Numbered from the stretch's first letter, positions 32,879 through 41,963 are shown. The stretch is 64,000 nt of DNA from Flavobacterium swingsii (GCF_900111965.1 NZ_FOJT01000003.1:248001-312000); one strand, 5' to 3'. Translations and numbers: made by a program. Notes: generated from the sequence alone by a model not told the origin.

Positions 32879-33064
32879 ATTTAGGACTTATTTTTGATGA
32901 AACTAAAAAAACGTAAAACGTATTTGTTGTAGATTAAGCTAAATTTTTATGAATTTATTAAAAAAAACAACCTACTGGCTTGCGTTTTTTAATTAAATAG
33001 GTTGTATTTTTAAATTATTTGTATAATTTAGCCCCAAATAACATTAACCTAAAATCTATTTAAA

Positions 33065-35410
33065 ATGAAAAAACAATTACTATTGGTTTTTACATCTTTA
33101 TTTATGCTTACTCAAGCGCAGGCTCAGACGACAAATGTTTGGTCTGAACATGAAGGTGCAAATAATAAAATCGTTACAGACAAAGCAGTCGCTAGACAGT
33201 CTTTTCCAAAAGTATTCAAACTATATGATTTGAATACTGAATCAATGAGAGAAACTTTATTCTCAACAAGAAACAATGCTTCAAAAGGAAAAACTATCAT
33301 TTCTTTGCCAAATGCTGATGGTCAAATAGAAGATTTCGAAATGTACGAAGCTTCTAATTTTGATGATGAATTGCAAGCAAGATTTCCAGAAATTAGAGCG
33401 TATTCTGGAAAAGGAATTACAGATAAATACGCGACATTAAAGTTAAGTATTTCTCCACAAGGAATTCAGACAATGGTTTTTAGAACAGATAAGGAAAACG
33501 AATTTATCGAGCCATACTCTCAAGACCATACTGTTTATTCTGTTTATAAATCGCAAAGAGACAAGAGTAAATTAAATTGGACTTGTGGTACAATTGATGA
33601 GCCTATTGTTAAAGGGTTAAATAAAGCTGTTGAAAATATTCAAAAAGTAAATGATGGTAAATTAAGAGTAATGCGTTTAGCACAATCTTGTAATGCTGAA
33701 TACTCTAATTATTTTGGGGCAACAAGTCCAGCTCAAGTAGGATTAGTATTAGCTGCTTTCAATGCTACGTTAACTCGTTGTAATGGTGTTTACGAAAAAG
33801 ATTTAGCACTGCATCTTAATTTAGTTGCAAGTTCAACTAATGTTATTTATTATTTACCAGCAAATTCTGATCCATATTCGACATTAGGGAATTGGAATAC
33901 GGAATTGCAAGTGGCATTAAACACTACTTTAACTGGTGTTGGTACTCCATTAGCGACTAATAATGCAGCTTATGATATCGGGCATATGTTTGGAGCTTCT
34001 GGTGGTGGTGGAAACGCAGGTTGTATTGGTTGTCCGTGTGTGGATGGTGTTGCAGGTGGTGGTGGTAGCACTAAAGGAAGAGGGATAACTTCTCCAGGCG
34101 ATGGTATTCCTCAAGGAGATAATTTCGATATAGATTATGTAGTGCACGAAATAGGTCACCAATTAGGAGCAAATCATACTTTCACATTTGCAAATCATGG
34201 AACAGGTTATGAAGTAGGTTCAGGAATAACTATTATGGGGTATGCTGGTATAACTAGTGTTGACGTTATTCCTCATTCTATTGATGCATATCATGCTGGA
34301 TCAATAGTAGATATTCAGGCGGTTCTAGCTGCCGCTGCTTGTCCAGTAGTTACAAATATAACAGCAAATAATGCAACACCAACAGTAACACTTACTGGTA
34401 CAACAATTACAATTCCTATAAGCACTCCATTTGCTCTTGATTGCACAGGTGCTGATGCTAATGCAGGTGATGCTCTTACTTACAGTTGGGAACAATTTAA
34501 CAAGCCAACTACATACAATAATGCTTTTAGTAATGCTACAGTAACAAAAACAAGTGGTCCTAACTTTCTTTCATGGGCACCAACTGCTTTAACTACACGA
34601 TACTTTCCTAAAATGACTTCTGTGATGGCAAACTCATTAATTACTGCACAAGTAGGTGGTGATGCAGGGATGCAATCTGAAGCTATTCCTTCTGTAGCAA
34701 AAACTATGACTTTCAGAGTCACGGTTAGAGATAATGCTCCTTATGTTTCATCTGGTTCTATAAAAGTGGGTCAAACAAATTTTGTTAATATGAGTGTAGT
34801 TACTAATACTACAGGAGGTGCATTTAGCGTTTCTTCTCAAGCTGCAGCTGGTATTAGTTATCAAGGAGGGTCGTCTCAAACTATTACTTGGGTTAAAGGT
34901 TCTACTGATCTTGCTCCTTTTAATGCTACAAATGTAGATATTTTAATTTCTTACAATAGTGGCGTAACTTGGACAATAGTACTTGCCAGTACAGCAAATG
35001 ACGGTACTCAGTCTGTAACGTTGCCTAACCCAGCTACGACTCAAACAAATTGTAGAGTTATGGTAAGATCGGCTGTTACAGCAACTCAAAAATCATACTT
35101 TTTTGATGTAAATAATACGGCATTTACTATTACAAACTTTTTAGGAACTGATAGTTTTGAATTTCAAGATTTCGGATTATTCCCAAATCCAAATAAAGGA
35201 AACTTTAATGTAAGATTTACTTCAGTATCTACAAATGATATTAAAGTAAATGTACATGATACGAGAGGTCGTCAAGTATATGAAAAATCATTTTCTAATA
35301 CAGGAGCTTTCAATCAAAACATTAATTTAAATAAAGTAGAAGCAGGAATTTATTTAGTTACTATCGCAGATGGTGCTAAGAAAACTGTAAAACGTATTAT
35401 TGTAGAATAA
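33065..35410 (+). CDS. reprolysin-like (M12) metalloprotease with T9SS sorting domain
   Basis: A 781-residue secreted protease. It has a signal peptide (about 1-21, ending QAQAQ) and a propeptide up to about residue 200. The catalytic domain carries HEIGHQLGANH (zinc ligands His361, His365, His371) and a Met-turn GITIMGYAG. It is followed by Ig-like/beta-sandwich repeats and a C-terminal T9SS type A domain (FGLFPNPNKGNFNVRF...GIYLVTIADG...KRIIVE). It is likely surface-exposed or secreted, degrading external protein. It is transcribed divergently from the M43 protease gene. Confidence 0.93.
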   Translation: MKKQLLLVFTSLFMLTQAQAQTTNVWSEHEGANNKIVTDKAVARQSFPKVFKLYDLNTESMRETLFSTRNNASKGKTIISLPNADGQIEDFEMYEASNFDDELQARFPEIRAYSGKGITDKYATLKLSISPQGIQTMVFRTDKENEFIEPYSQDHTVYSVYKSQRDKSKLNWTCGTIDEPIVKGLNKAVENIQKVNDGKLRVMRLAQSCNAEYSNYFGATSPAQVGLVLAAFNATLTRCNGVYEKDLALHLNLVASSTNVIYYLPANSDPYSTLGNWNTELQVALNTTLTGVGTPLATNNAAYDIGHMFGASGGGGNAGCIGCPCVDGVAGGGGSTKGRGITSPGDGIPQGDNFDIDYVVHEIGHQLGANHTFTFANHGTGYEVGSGITIMGYAGITSVDVIPHSIDAYHAGSIVDIQAVLAAAACPVVTNITANNATPTVTLTGTTITIPISTPFALDCTGADANAGDALTYSWEQFNKPTTYNNAFSNATVTKTSGPNFLSWAPTALTTRYFPKMTSVMANSLITAQVGGDAGMQSEAIPSVAKTMTFRVTVRDNAPYVSSGSIKVGQTNFVNMSVVTNTTGGAFSVSSQAAAGISYQGGSSQTITWVKGSTDLAPFNATNVDILISYNSGVTWTIVLASTANDGTQSVTLPNPATTQTNCRVMVRSAVTATQKSYFFDVNNTAFTITNFLGTDSFEFQDFGLFPNPNKGNFNVRFTSVSTNDIKVNVHDTRGRQVYEKSFSNTGAFNQNINLNKVEAGIYLVTIADGAKKTVKRIIVE

Positions 35411-35426
35411 TATAAATTTATATAAT

Positions 35427-35460
35427 AAAAAAAGGGAAGCCAATTGGCTTCCCTTTTTTT
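35427..35460. terminator. bidirectional terminator between the M12-type protease gene and pth
   Basis: A perfect 34-base palindrome with arms AAAAAAAGGGAAGCCAA and TTGGCTTCCCTTTTTTT. Its right end overlaps the pth stop codon. Confidence 0.9.
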
Positions 35461-36088
35461 ATTTCCCGTTATAAGTAGTCATAGTGTTTTCTAAGCCAGC
35501 TAGTGCAAAAGCTTTAACCGCTTCTGTAGCTATTTCTAATCGTTCTGGGAGTTTTGTTTTTTCACTTTCGTCCCATTCGCCAAGTACATAATCTACTTGT
35601 TTGCCTTTCTTAAATTCATCACTAATGCCAAATCGGAATCTAGGATATTCCGAAGTATTTAATGTTTGTTGAACGCTTTTTAACCCGTTGTGACCACCGT
35701 CGCTTCCTTTTGGTTTTATACGAATAGTTCCGAATGATAAATTCAAATCATCTGTAATTATAAGAACATTGTCTTTTTCTATTTTTTCTTTTTCCATCCA
35801 ATATTGAACTGCTTTTCCGCTCAAATTCATATATGTATTTGGTTTTAATAATAAAAGTGTTCTTCCTTTAATTTTGTATTCGGCAAGTGAGCCAAGTTTT
35901 ACCGTTTGAAAATCTAAAGATTCTTGTCGAGCCAAAAAATCTACTACTTTAAAACCTATATTGTGACGTGTGTTTACGTATTCTGCACCAATGTTGCCTA
36001 GGCCAACTATCAAAAATTTCTTCATATTATCATTATTGCTTTCTTCGTTTTTGGTTGTCGAAAAAAGGTTTGAAATCCATCGTATCAT
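35459..36088 (-). CDS. pth: peptidyl-tRNA hydrolase
   Basis: A 209-residue enzyme that recycles peptidyl-tRNA by ester hydrolysis. It shows KKFLIVGLGNIGAEYVNTRHNIGF (catalytic His in TRHN), LLKPNTYMNLSG, DDLNLSFGTIRIKPKGSDGGHNGLKS and the C-terminal region. The start at 36088 adds a 21-residue N-terminal extension (MIRWISNLF...) that is common in flavobacterial Pth and lies 14 bases after the upstream gene; the ATG at 36025 (MKKFLIVG) is the alternative. It is the last gene of a four-gene operon. Confidence 0.93.
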   Translation of the reverse strand: MIRWISNLFSTTKNEESNNDNMKKFLIVGLGNIGAEYVNTRHNIGFKVVDFLARQESLDFQTVKLGSLAEYKIKGRTLLLLKPNTYMNLSGKAVQYWMEKEKIEKDNVLIITDDLNLSFGTIRIKPKGSDGGHNGLKSVQQTLNTSEYPRFRFGISDEFKKGKQVDYVLGEWDESEKTKLPERLEIATEAVKAFALAGLENTMTTYNGK

Positions 36089-36102
36089 TACAAAAAAGGA
36101 TT

Positions 36103-37335
36103 TTAATTTTTATTATTTAACAACGCAACACTATCTAATTCTCTCTTCAGCGGTGTCATAAATTCAATAAATCTTGGTTTATTCTTACTATCCATTGGGG
36201 TTGAATTGGGTAACTTAAGTTTTAGCGCATCTACTTGTTTGCCATTTTTCCAGAAACGATAGCAAACATGTGGTCCAGTTGCTAGTCCCGTGCTTCCTAC
36301 TTTTCCAATAGTCTGACCTTGTGTTACATGTTGCCCACGACGAACTAAAATCCTAGACATGTGCAAATATTGTGTAGCATAGGTTTTGTCGTGTTTTACC
36401 TTTACATAATTTCCGTTTCCTATAGAATATCCGGCTTTTTCGACCACACCACTTGCAGTTGTCATAATTGGTGTGCCTGACGGTGCAGCATAATCGGTTC
36501 CGTTGTGTGCTTTGAATCGCATTTGAACTGGATGAAACCTGCTTTTAGAAAATTTTGAAGTAATATTTATCGATTTTAATGGTGCTTTCAAAAAGAAATT
36601 CTTCAATGCTTTTCCTTCATCATCATAATAATCTGTTTTTTTGTCTGATGCATTCTGTTTGAAAGGGAATGCGTATATATTCTTGCCTTTGTATTCAAAA
36701 AAAGCACATTCTAAAGAATCGATTCCGTCATAAATAGAGTCATTTATAAATCTTTCGGTAAATGTTACAGCAAATTTGTCACCTTTTTTAGATTTAAAAA
36801 AATCGATAGACCATTTGTAAATACCAATTAATTCGCTTGATAGTGCTGCTGATGCTCCTTCATTGTGCAATGTTTCGGACAAAGAACCGTTTAGTTCTCC
36901 TGCAATGGTCCTTCTTTTGAGAGTGACTGGTTTTGTTTTTTTGCTTGCCAATACAATCGAATCTCTAAAATTGACAACATAGTAGTTTAACTGGTCTGGC
37001 TGGTAAATAAAATATTCTAATTTTTTAGTTTTATCTTTGGAAAGAAGCATGGTGTAAGGTTTCCCAATTCTTACTATTCTTACATCAAAAGTATCTTTAA
37101 CTTTAGCGACAATATCATATACTTGTTTGCCATTTAGGTTCTGCTTTTCGATAATACTTCCAAAAGTATCTCCAGATTTTATGGTGTCATTTATAACTAA
37201 AAAATCGTTGAGGCGAAACCCAAAATCATAGCGAATTGGTTCTGCCTTTTTTGTTGGCAAAACTATGTTTTCACTGTCTTTTTTACATGAAATAATTAGT
37301 AGCGCAATGACTAATAGCGTTATAATTTTTTTCAA
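36103..37335 (-). CDS. M23-family peptidoglycan endopeptidase, lipoprotein
   Basis: A 410-residue protein with a lipoprotein signal (lipobox IISC near residue 17) and a LysM/OapA-like segment (SGDTFGSIIEKQNLNG) that would bind peptidoglycan. The C-terminal LytM/M23 domain has the zinc motif HNGTDY (His277, Asp281) and the second block GPHVCYRF with His356. The usual second His of HxH is Cys358. It probably cleaves peptide cross-links in the cell wall. It is encoded between TDO and pth with spacings of 13 and 14 bases. Confidence 0.9.
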   Translation of the reverse strand: MKKIITLLVIALLIISCKKDSENIVLPTKKAEPIRYDFGFRLNDFLVINDTIKSGDTFGSIIEKQNLNGKQVYDIVAKVKDTFDVRIVRIGKPYTMLLSKDKTKKLEYFIYQPDQLNYYVVNFRDSIVLASKKTKPVTLKRRTIAGELNGSLSETLHNEGASAALSSELIGIYKWSIDFFKSKKGDKFAVTFTERFINDSIYDGIDSLECAFFEYKGKNIYAFPFKQNASDKKTDYYDDEGKALKNFFLKAPLKSINITSKFSKSRFHPVQMRFKAHNGTDYAAPSGTPIMTTASGVVEKAGYSIGNGNYVKVKHDKTYATQYLHMSRILVRRGQHVTQGQTIGKVGSTGLATGPHVCYRFWKNGKQVDALKLKLPNSTPMDSKNKPRFIEFMTPLKRELDSVALLNNKN

Positions 37336-37348
37336 ATGGAATGGTTTT

Positions 37349-38275
37349 TTAAAGGTTTTCTCCCCAAGTTTTTAATTCTTCGACTGACCAAAGTTCGGGA
37401 AAAAATATTCTTCTTTGGTATTTTGGATGCATATATTTTTTCCAATCGCTTCCGCCAGTGGCTTCTCCGTCACCTTTTCCGTTGTCTATATATTTTCTGG
37501 CAGCGTTCAGGTGTCCCATAACCCAAGTAATATTTACGGTATAGTCGTAATGACGCATAGCAGCGATTAGTTCGGGATTTTTCTGGTCAGTTTCAGGAAT
37601 TTCTTTAAATTTTTGCCAAAGATTGATGGTGTTGTATTCTTCCATACAATCCAAGAATTCCTTTTTGTATTTTTTTTCAAATTCCTTCAAGAAATATGAT
37701 TTTTGGCCCGTGGTATAATCTTTTCCTGCAGCTTGCCAATACAAATGTTCGAAAGCATGTTCGAAAGGGGTGTTTCTATCTATAGTTGCTCTAAAACGGT
37801 GGTCGATTAGGTTTATCAGATCGGTCGAACAAAACTCAATCATGCGATATTGTGCACTCTGAAAACCACTTGCAGGTGTTAGTGTGTGGCGAAATTTCAT
37901 GTATTGCTCAACTTCCATTCCGTCGCCCATAATATCGAAAGAAGTGGTTAGCATATCAAAATAACGACTTATTCTCATTAATCTTTCGGTAAAAAAAGCC
38001 GTTGATGGTTTTGTAGTATGTGACAACTGATTTATTTCCCACAAAATCATTTTAAACAATAATTCATTTACTTGATGATACATAATAAATACGTTTTCAT
38101 CAGGCAAAGTTGTTCTTTGTACTTGAAGGTTTAACAACGCATCTGTTTGTATATAATCCCAGTATGTAATTGGTTTCGACCAAAGTAATCCTTCTAGATG
38201 CGCTTCGGTTTTTTGATTTATTGCTTTGTATTTTTCGTCAATTTCTTGAACTATATTTTCGAATTTGTTTGTCAT
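37349..38275 (-). CDS. kynA: tryptophan 2,3-dioxygenase family protein
   Basis: A 308-residue heme protein of the TDO family, which opens the indole ring of tryptophan to N-formylkynurenine. It shows WSKPITYWDYIQTDALLNLQ, FIMYHQVNELLFKMILWEI (substrate pocket with heme-side His), the GFQSAQYR block and the C-terminal ATGGSDWKKYM. Other kynurenine-pathway genes are not adjacent. It lies in an operon with DUF3108, M23 peptidase and pth genes. Confidence 0.93.
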   Translation of the reverse strand: MTNKFENIVQEIDEKYKAINQKTEAHLEGLLWSKPITYWDYIQTDALLNLQVQRTTLPDENVFIMYHQVNELLFKMILWEINQLSHTTKPSTAFFTERLMRISRYFDMLTTSFDIMGDGMEVEQYMKFRHTLTPASGFQSAQYRMIEFCSTDLINLIDHRFRATIDRNTPFEHAFEHLYWQAAGKDYTTGQKSYFLKEFEKKYKKEFLDCMEEYNTINLWQKFKEIPETDQKNPELIAAMRHYDYTVNITWVMGHLNAARKYIDNGKGDGEATGGSDWKKYMHPKYQRRIFFPELWSVEELKTWGENL

Positions 38276-38280
38276 ATTGT

Positions 38281-39051
38281 TTAGTTAATTACCATAAATG
38301 GATTTTTTAGTCCTTTAAAAGTTTCTAAATCGGCTTTTAGGGAGCCTACTGCTAGGCTAGCTTTAATTCGTAAAGGTATCTTATTTTCGTCATCCGAGAT
38401 CCAAACAGTTACACTTTCTTCTTCTTTAAAAACACGTCCAGACTGTACAAGCGGCCTGAAAACCATTGTTTTTACTTTGCCAAAGTTTGTTCTTATTGTT
38501 TCTCGTCCCACAAATTTTAATTTAAATTTAGTGATTTCATCATCAAAAAACATATCAATCATGATAGATTCTCCAACATTGAGTTTGTCTATGTTTGGGT
38601 GATTTCTTAAGTAATAAAATGCAGAAACAATGTCTTGTACGTTTTCACTTACGTTAAATGTTTTTTCGGTATTGTTCTTATAGTCCTTAATCAAAACAGT
38701 GTTTTTATCTTGATTGAAAAAACCTTCTTGATTTTTTGTATAACCACCTTCGTCTATTTTTCGAAGAAACTGATAGGGTTTACTCGTTGTTTTATCTATA
38801 AAACTTTGGTAATGGTCTTCCACTTTAAAAAATGTTTTCGCCATTCCCGCAGTGTAACCATGACCAACGGTGTAAAAAACTTTTTTGTTATTTATGACAG
38901 CTTCTTTTACTTCAAGAGTTGCATAGCCAGCGGTTATCATTCCGTAGTGAATTCGGAACTTAAACCATTCGCCAACATCGAATGCGCTTTGGTTTTGTGC
39001 AAAAGTATTTAATGAAATAATTAGCGATAATAGTAGTAATTTCTTTTTCAT
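38281..39051 (-). CDS. DUF3108 domain-containing exported protein
   Basis: A 256-residue protein with a signal peptide (about 1-18, ending NTFAQ) and a beta-rich DUF3108 domain (FDVGEWFKFRIHYG, FMITAGYATLEV-type start, and VWISDDENKIPLRI near the end). DUF3108 proteins are widespread in Bacteroidetes and probably periplasmic or outer-membrane-associated; their function is unknown to me. It is the first gene of the operon leading to TDO, with a 5-base gap. Confidence 0.88.
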   Translation of the reverse strand: MKKKLLLLSLIISLNTFAQNQSAFDVGEWFKFRIHYGMITAGYATLEVKEAVINNKKVFYTVGHGYTAGMAKTFFKVEDHYQSFIDKTTSKPYQFLRKIDEGGYTKNQEGFFNQDKNTVLIKDYKNNTEKTFNVSENVQDIVSAFYYLRNHPNIDKLNVGESIMIDMFFDDEITKFKLKFVGRETIRTNFGKVKTMVFRPLVQSGRVFKEEESVTVWISDDENKIPLRIKASLAVGSLKADLETFKGLKNPFMVIN

Positions 39052-39117
39052 TTCTAAGTCGATTTATATTCGTTTTAGTTGTGAATACAAAAGTCATTCC
39101 AAATGTACTAAAAAACA

Positions 39118-39223
39118 AAAAACCCAGTCAAATAAATGACTGAGTTTTTATGCTTTAACCAACCAAAAAACTATAAATTATGAAAATTTATCAATAAAAA
39201 GGGAACCACCCCTTTCGTATTGC
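39118..39223 (-). ncRNA. candidate small RNA (promoter plus terminator, no ORF)
   Basis: On the minus strand a TACTTTTG box (39236-39229) is followed by about 105 bases that encode no protein. They contain a stable hairpin (ATAAATT/AATTTAT) and end in a terminator stem with a T-run. It lies between hppD and the DUF3108 gene. It could instead be the distal hppD 3' region or the leader of the DUF3108 operon. No Rfam family was assigned. Confidence 0.4.
39119..39148 (-). terminator. Rho-independent terminator
   Basis: Arms AAAACCCAGTCA/TGACTGAGTTTT with one mismatch and a six-base loop. A T-run follows on the minus strand. It serves the candidate small RNA and any hppD read-through. Confidence 0.7.
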
Positions 39224-39228
39224 GAGTG

Positions 39229-39236
39229 CAAAAGTA
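39229..39236 (-). promoter_or_regulatory. -7 box of the candidate small RNA
   Basis: TACTTTTG fits TAnnTTTG. No good -33 TTG was seen. A perfect dyad AGTTAA/TTAACT around AAA (39259-39273) lies just upstream and could be an operator. Confidence 0.35.
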
Positions 39237-39347
39237 GTATATAAATTCATTATATTTAGTTAAAAATTAACTTTAACATTTATTTGTCAAAATCAATAAC
39301 GGTATAATGTAATTCACTAACAATTATGCAATAAAAATTCAATTTTA

Positions 39348-40508
39348 TTATAAAGTTCCTCTTTTGGCTTGTTCTCTTTCTATCGATTCGAATAAGGCTT
39401 TGAAGTTTCCAGCACCAAAACCTTTGGCTCCCATTCTTTGAATGATTTCAAAAAATAAAGTTGGTCTGTCTTCTACTGGTTTTGTAAATATTTGAAGTAA
39501 GTAACCATCTTCATCTGCATCGACCATAATGGCAAGATTTTCGATTTTGGTTAGATCTTCTTTCATCATGTCCATATGAACACCCAATCTTTCTGGAATG
39601 GCTTTGTAATATTCGTGTGGTGGTGCCGATAAGAATTCGACTCCACGTGCTTTTAGTTGGGTTACGGTTTCAATAATGTCATCTGTTGCAATGGCAACAT
39701 GCTGTACCCCAGAGCCTTCATAAAAATCTAAATATTCTTCTATTTGTGAGCGTTTGTTTCCTTTTGCTGGTTCGTTTATAGGAAATTTGATTCTTCCATT
39801 TCCGTTACTCATTACTTTAGACATCAAAGCTGAATATTCGGTGTGAATTTGTTTGTCATCAAAAGAAAGGAAATTTACAAATCCCATAACATCTTCATAG
39901 AATTTTACCCAAGTATTCATTTGGTTCCAACCTACGTTACCCACCATATGGTCGATATATTTTAAACCTACTGGTGTTGGGTTATAATCTGATTTGTGCT
40001 CGACAAATCCTGGTAAAAATGCTCCTTTGTAGTTTTTTCTTTCTACAAACATATGTACAGTTTCTCCGTAAGTGTATATTCCGGCACGAACTACTTCTCC
40101 GAATTCGTCGGTTTCGACAGTTGGTTCCATATATACTTTTGCGCCACGAGAAGTTGTTTCTTCGAATGATTTTCTGGCATCTTCTACCCAAAGGGCAATG
40201 ATTTTTACACCATCTCCGTGTTTTTTTACGTGTTCTCCAATTGGAGATTCACTATTTAGGGCTGTTGTAAGTACTAAACGGATTTTATCTTGTTTTAAAA
40301 CATACGAAACTTTATCTCGTGATCCTGTTTCTAATCCGCAATAGGCGTATGATTGAAAACCGAATGCTGTTTTGTAAAAATGCGCTGCTTGTTTTGCGTT
40401 TCCTACATAGAATTCGACATAATCGGTTCCTAAAAGTGGAAGGAAATCTTGTGCTCCTTCAAATATTTTTTCTAAGCCGTATTCGACTGATTTTACTTCT
40501 TTACTCAT
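39348..40508 (-). CDS. hppD: 4-hydroxyphenylpyruvate dioxygenase
   Basis: A 386-residue Fe(II) dioxygenase with two VOC domains that converts 4-hydroxyphenylpyruvate to homogentisate. It shows DYVEFYVGNAKQAAHFY at the N-terminus, a conserved GLKYIDHMVGNV (first iron His), GVQHVAIATDDI (second His), and the C-terminal FFEIIQRMG (Glu ligand). It follows hmgA in the same direction, forming a tyrosine-degradation pair. Confidence 0.96.
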   Translation of the reverse strand: MSKEVKSVEYGLEKIFEGAQDFLPLLGTDYVEFYVGNAKQAAHFYKTAFGFQSYAYCGLETGSRDKVSYVLKQDKIRLVLTTALNSESPIGEHVKKHGDGVKIIALWVEDARKSFEETTSRGAKVYMEPTVETDEFGEVVRAGIYTYGETVHMFVERKNYKGAFLPGFVEHKSDYNPTPVGLKYIDHMVGNVGWNQMNTWVKFYEDVMGFVNFLSFDDKQIHTEYSALMSKVMSNGNGRIKFPINEPAKGNKRSQIEEYLDFYEGSGVQHVAIATDDIIETVTQLKARGVEFLSAPPHEYYKAIPERLGVHMDMMKEDLTKIENLAIMVDADEDGYLLQIFTKPVEDRPTLFFEIIQRMGAKGFGAGNFKALFESIEREQAKRGTL

Positions 40509-40525
40509 TTTATTTTTTATTTTTT

Positions 40526-40558
40526 AACCCTATCAGGGTTTTAAACCCTGATAGGGTT
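40526..40558. repeat. perfect 16-bp dyad between hppD and hmgA
   Basis: Arms AACCCTATCAGGGTTT and AAACCCTGATAGGGTT around a single T; each arm itself contains a CCCTxxxAGGG dyad. The same architecture occurs inside copy B at 26670-26706. It sits in the short hmgA-hppD gap, where it could form an intercistronic hairpin. Confidence 0.8.
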
Positions 40559-40573
40559 GTTATCGTTATTTAA

Positions 40574-41731
40574 TTAATCCACCCAAGATTTATAGTATTT
40601 TCCATCATCTAATCCCATAGCAGCTTCGGTTACCATAAGTGGGCGGAATGTATCGACCATTACGGCTAGTTCCTGAGTTTCGGTGTGACCAATACTACGT
40701 TCCATAGCACCTGGTGCTGGGCCGTGAGGAATTCCTTTTGGGTGTAATGTAATATGTCCTTGTTCGATATTGTTTCGGCTCATGAAATCGCCATCTACGT
40801 AATACAATACTTCATCGCTGTCTATGTTGCTGTGATTGTATGGTGCAGGAATCGATTTTGGGTGATAGTCATACAATCTCGGAACGAACGAGCAAACGAC
40901 GAAAGTGGCTGTTTCGAAAGTTTGATGAATTGGCGGTGGTAAATGTACACGTCCAGTAATAGGTTCGAAATCATGTATGCTAAATGCGTACGGGAAATTG
41001 TAACCATCCCAACCTACAACGTCAAATGGGTGAGTGGCGTATACAATTTCGTGCATCATGCCTTCCTTTTTTGTTTTAATAAGAAAATCTCCTTTTTCGT
41101 CATGCGTTTCTAATTCTGAAGGCAATTTGAAATCTCGTTCGCAAAATGGAGAATGTTCTAAATGCTGACCCGATTCGTTTTTGTAACGTTTTGGTGTATA
41201 AAAAGGAGCGTAAGATTCTACGTAGAACAATCTGTTTTCTGATGTCTCAAATTCTATTTGATAAATCATGCCACGAGGGATGATAAGATAATCTCCGTAT
41301 TCGAAAGGGATATTACCTAACATAGTACGAAGTTTTCCTTTTCCTTTGTGAATGAAAATCATTTCATCGGCATCGGCATTTTTATAAAAATATTCGGTAA
41401 GTGATTTTCTAGGTGCAGCGAGTCCTATAATGCAGTCTTTGTTGACTAACATATCTTTTCGGCTGTCTAGGAAATCATCTTCGGGTTTTAGTTCGAAACC
41501 TTTTAGTAATAGTGATTTTATGTTTTTACCAATGGCGATTTTTGGCTCGACCGAATATGATTTTATTATTTCTTTGACTTGTGTTGGACGATGAACATGG
41601 TACAGCAACGAAGAATGTCCGTGAAAACCTTCGGTGCCAAAAAGTTGTTCGTAATACAATCCGCCGTTTGGTTTTTCGAATTGTGTGTGGCGTTTTTGTG
41701 GAAAATCACCTAGTTTATGATATATTGGCAT
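40574..41731 (-). CDS. hmgA: homogentisate 1,2-dioxygenase
   Basis: A 385-residue cupin-fold Fe(II) dioxygenase that opens the homogentisate ring. Recognisable blocks are HGHSSLLYHVHRPTQV near the N-terminus, IFIHKGKGKL, IPRGMIYQIEF, GWDGYNFPYAFSIHDFEPITGRVHLPPP, and the iron-site region PHGPAPGAMERS. It is somewhat shorter than eukaryotic enzymes but typical of Bacteroidetes. It is co-directional with hppD, 65 bases apart. Fumarylacetoacetase is not in the window. Confidence 0.93.
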   Translation of the reverse strand: MPIYHKLGDFPQKRHTQFEKPNGGLYYEQLFGTEGFHGHSSLLYHVHRPTQVKEIIKSYSVEPKIAIGKNIKSLLLKGFELKPEDDFLDSRKDMLVNKDCIIGLAAPRKSLTEYFYKNADADEMIFIHKGKGKLRTMLGNIPFEYGDYLIIPRGMIYQIEFETSENRLFYVESYAPFYTPKRYKNESGQHLEHSPFCERDFKLPSELETHDEKGDFLIKTKKEGMMHEIVYATHPFDVVGWDGYNFPYAFSIHDFEPITGRVHLPPPIHQTFETATFVVCSFVPRLYDYHPKSIPAPYNHSNIDSDEVLYYVDGDFMSRNNIEQGHITLHPKGIPHGPAPGAMERSIGHTETQELAVMVDTFRPLMVTEAAMGLDDGKYYKSWVD

Positions 41732-41742
41732 GTTTTTTTAAT

Positions 41743-41776
41743 TAGAAAATTAGAAAATGTAGCAATTAGAAAATGA
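41743..41776. repeat. short A-rich tandem repeat upstream of hmgA
   Basis: Three copies of ATTAGAAAAT-like units lie in the 296-base gap between hmgA and the permease gene. Apart from this, the gap shows only the permease terminator. Confidence 0.55.
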
Positions 41777-41963
41777 TTGTTTTGTCAATTTTATTGACGG
41801 ACTTTCCTAATTGAGTTAATTATCAATTTAATTGCTCACTCTGGATTTCTTTTAATAAGAAATTTCAGAAAACCTAATAAACCTGACCATGTAGATTTCA
41901 TATTACAAATATCGGAAAAATATTTTTTTGTGAGTTCTTTATTTTGAAATATTTACAAAAGAG

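Larger units (their letters stand above)
32578..33064. other. intergenic region between the two divergent metalloprotease genes
   Basis: This 487-base gap holds the -7 box of the M43 gene, the pth relic, and near its right end a dyad with ACAACCTA/TAGGTTGT arms (about 32967-33005), followed on the minus strand by a T-run. A TAATTTAG stretch about 30 bases before the right-hand gene may be its -7 box. No further coding sequence was recognised. Confidence 0.7.
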
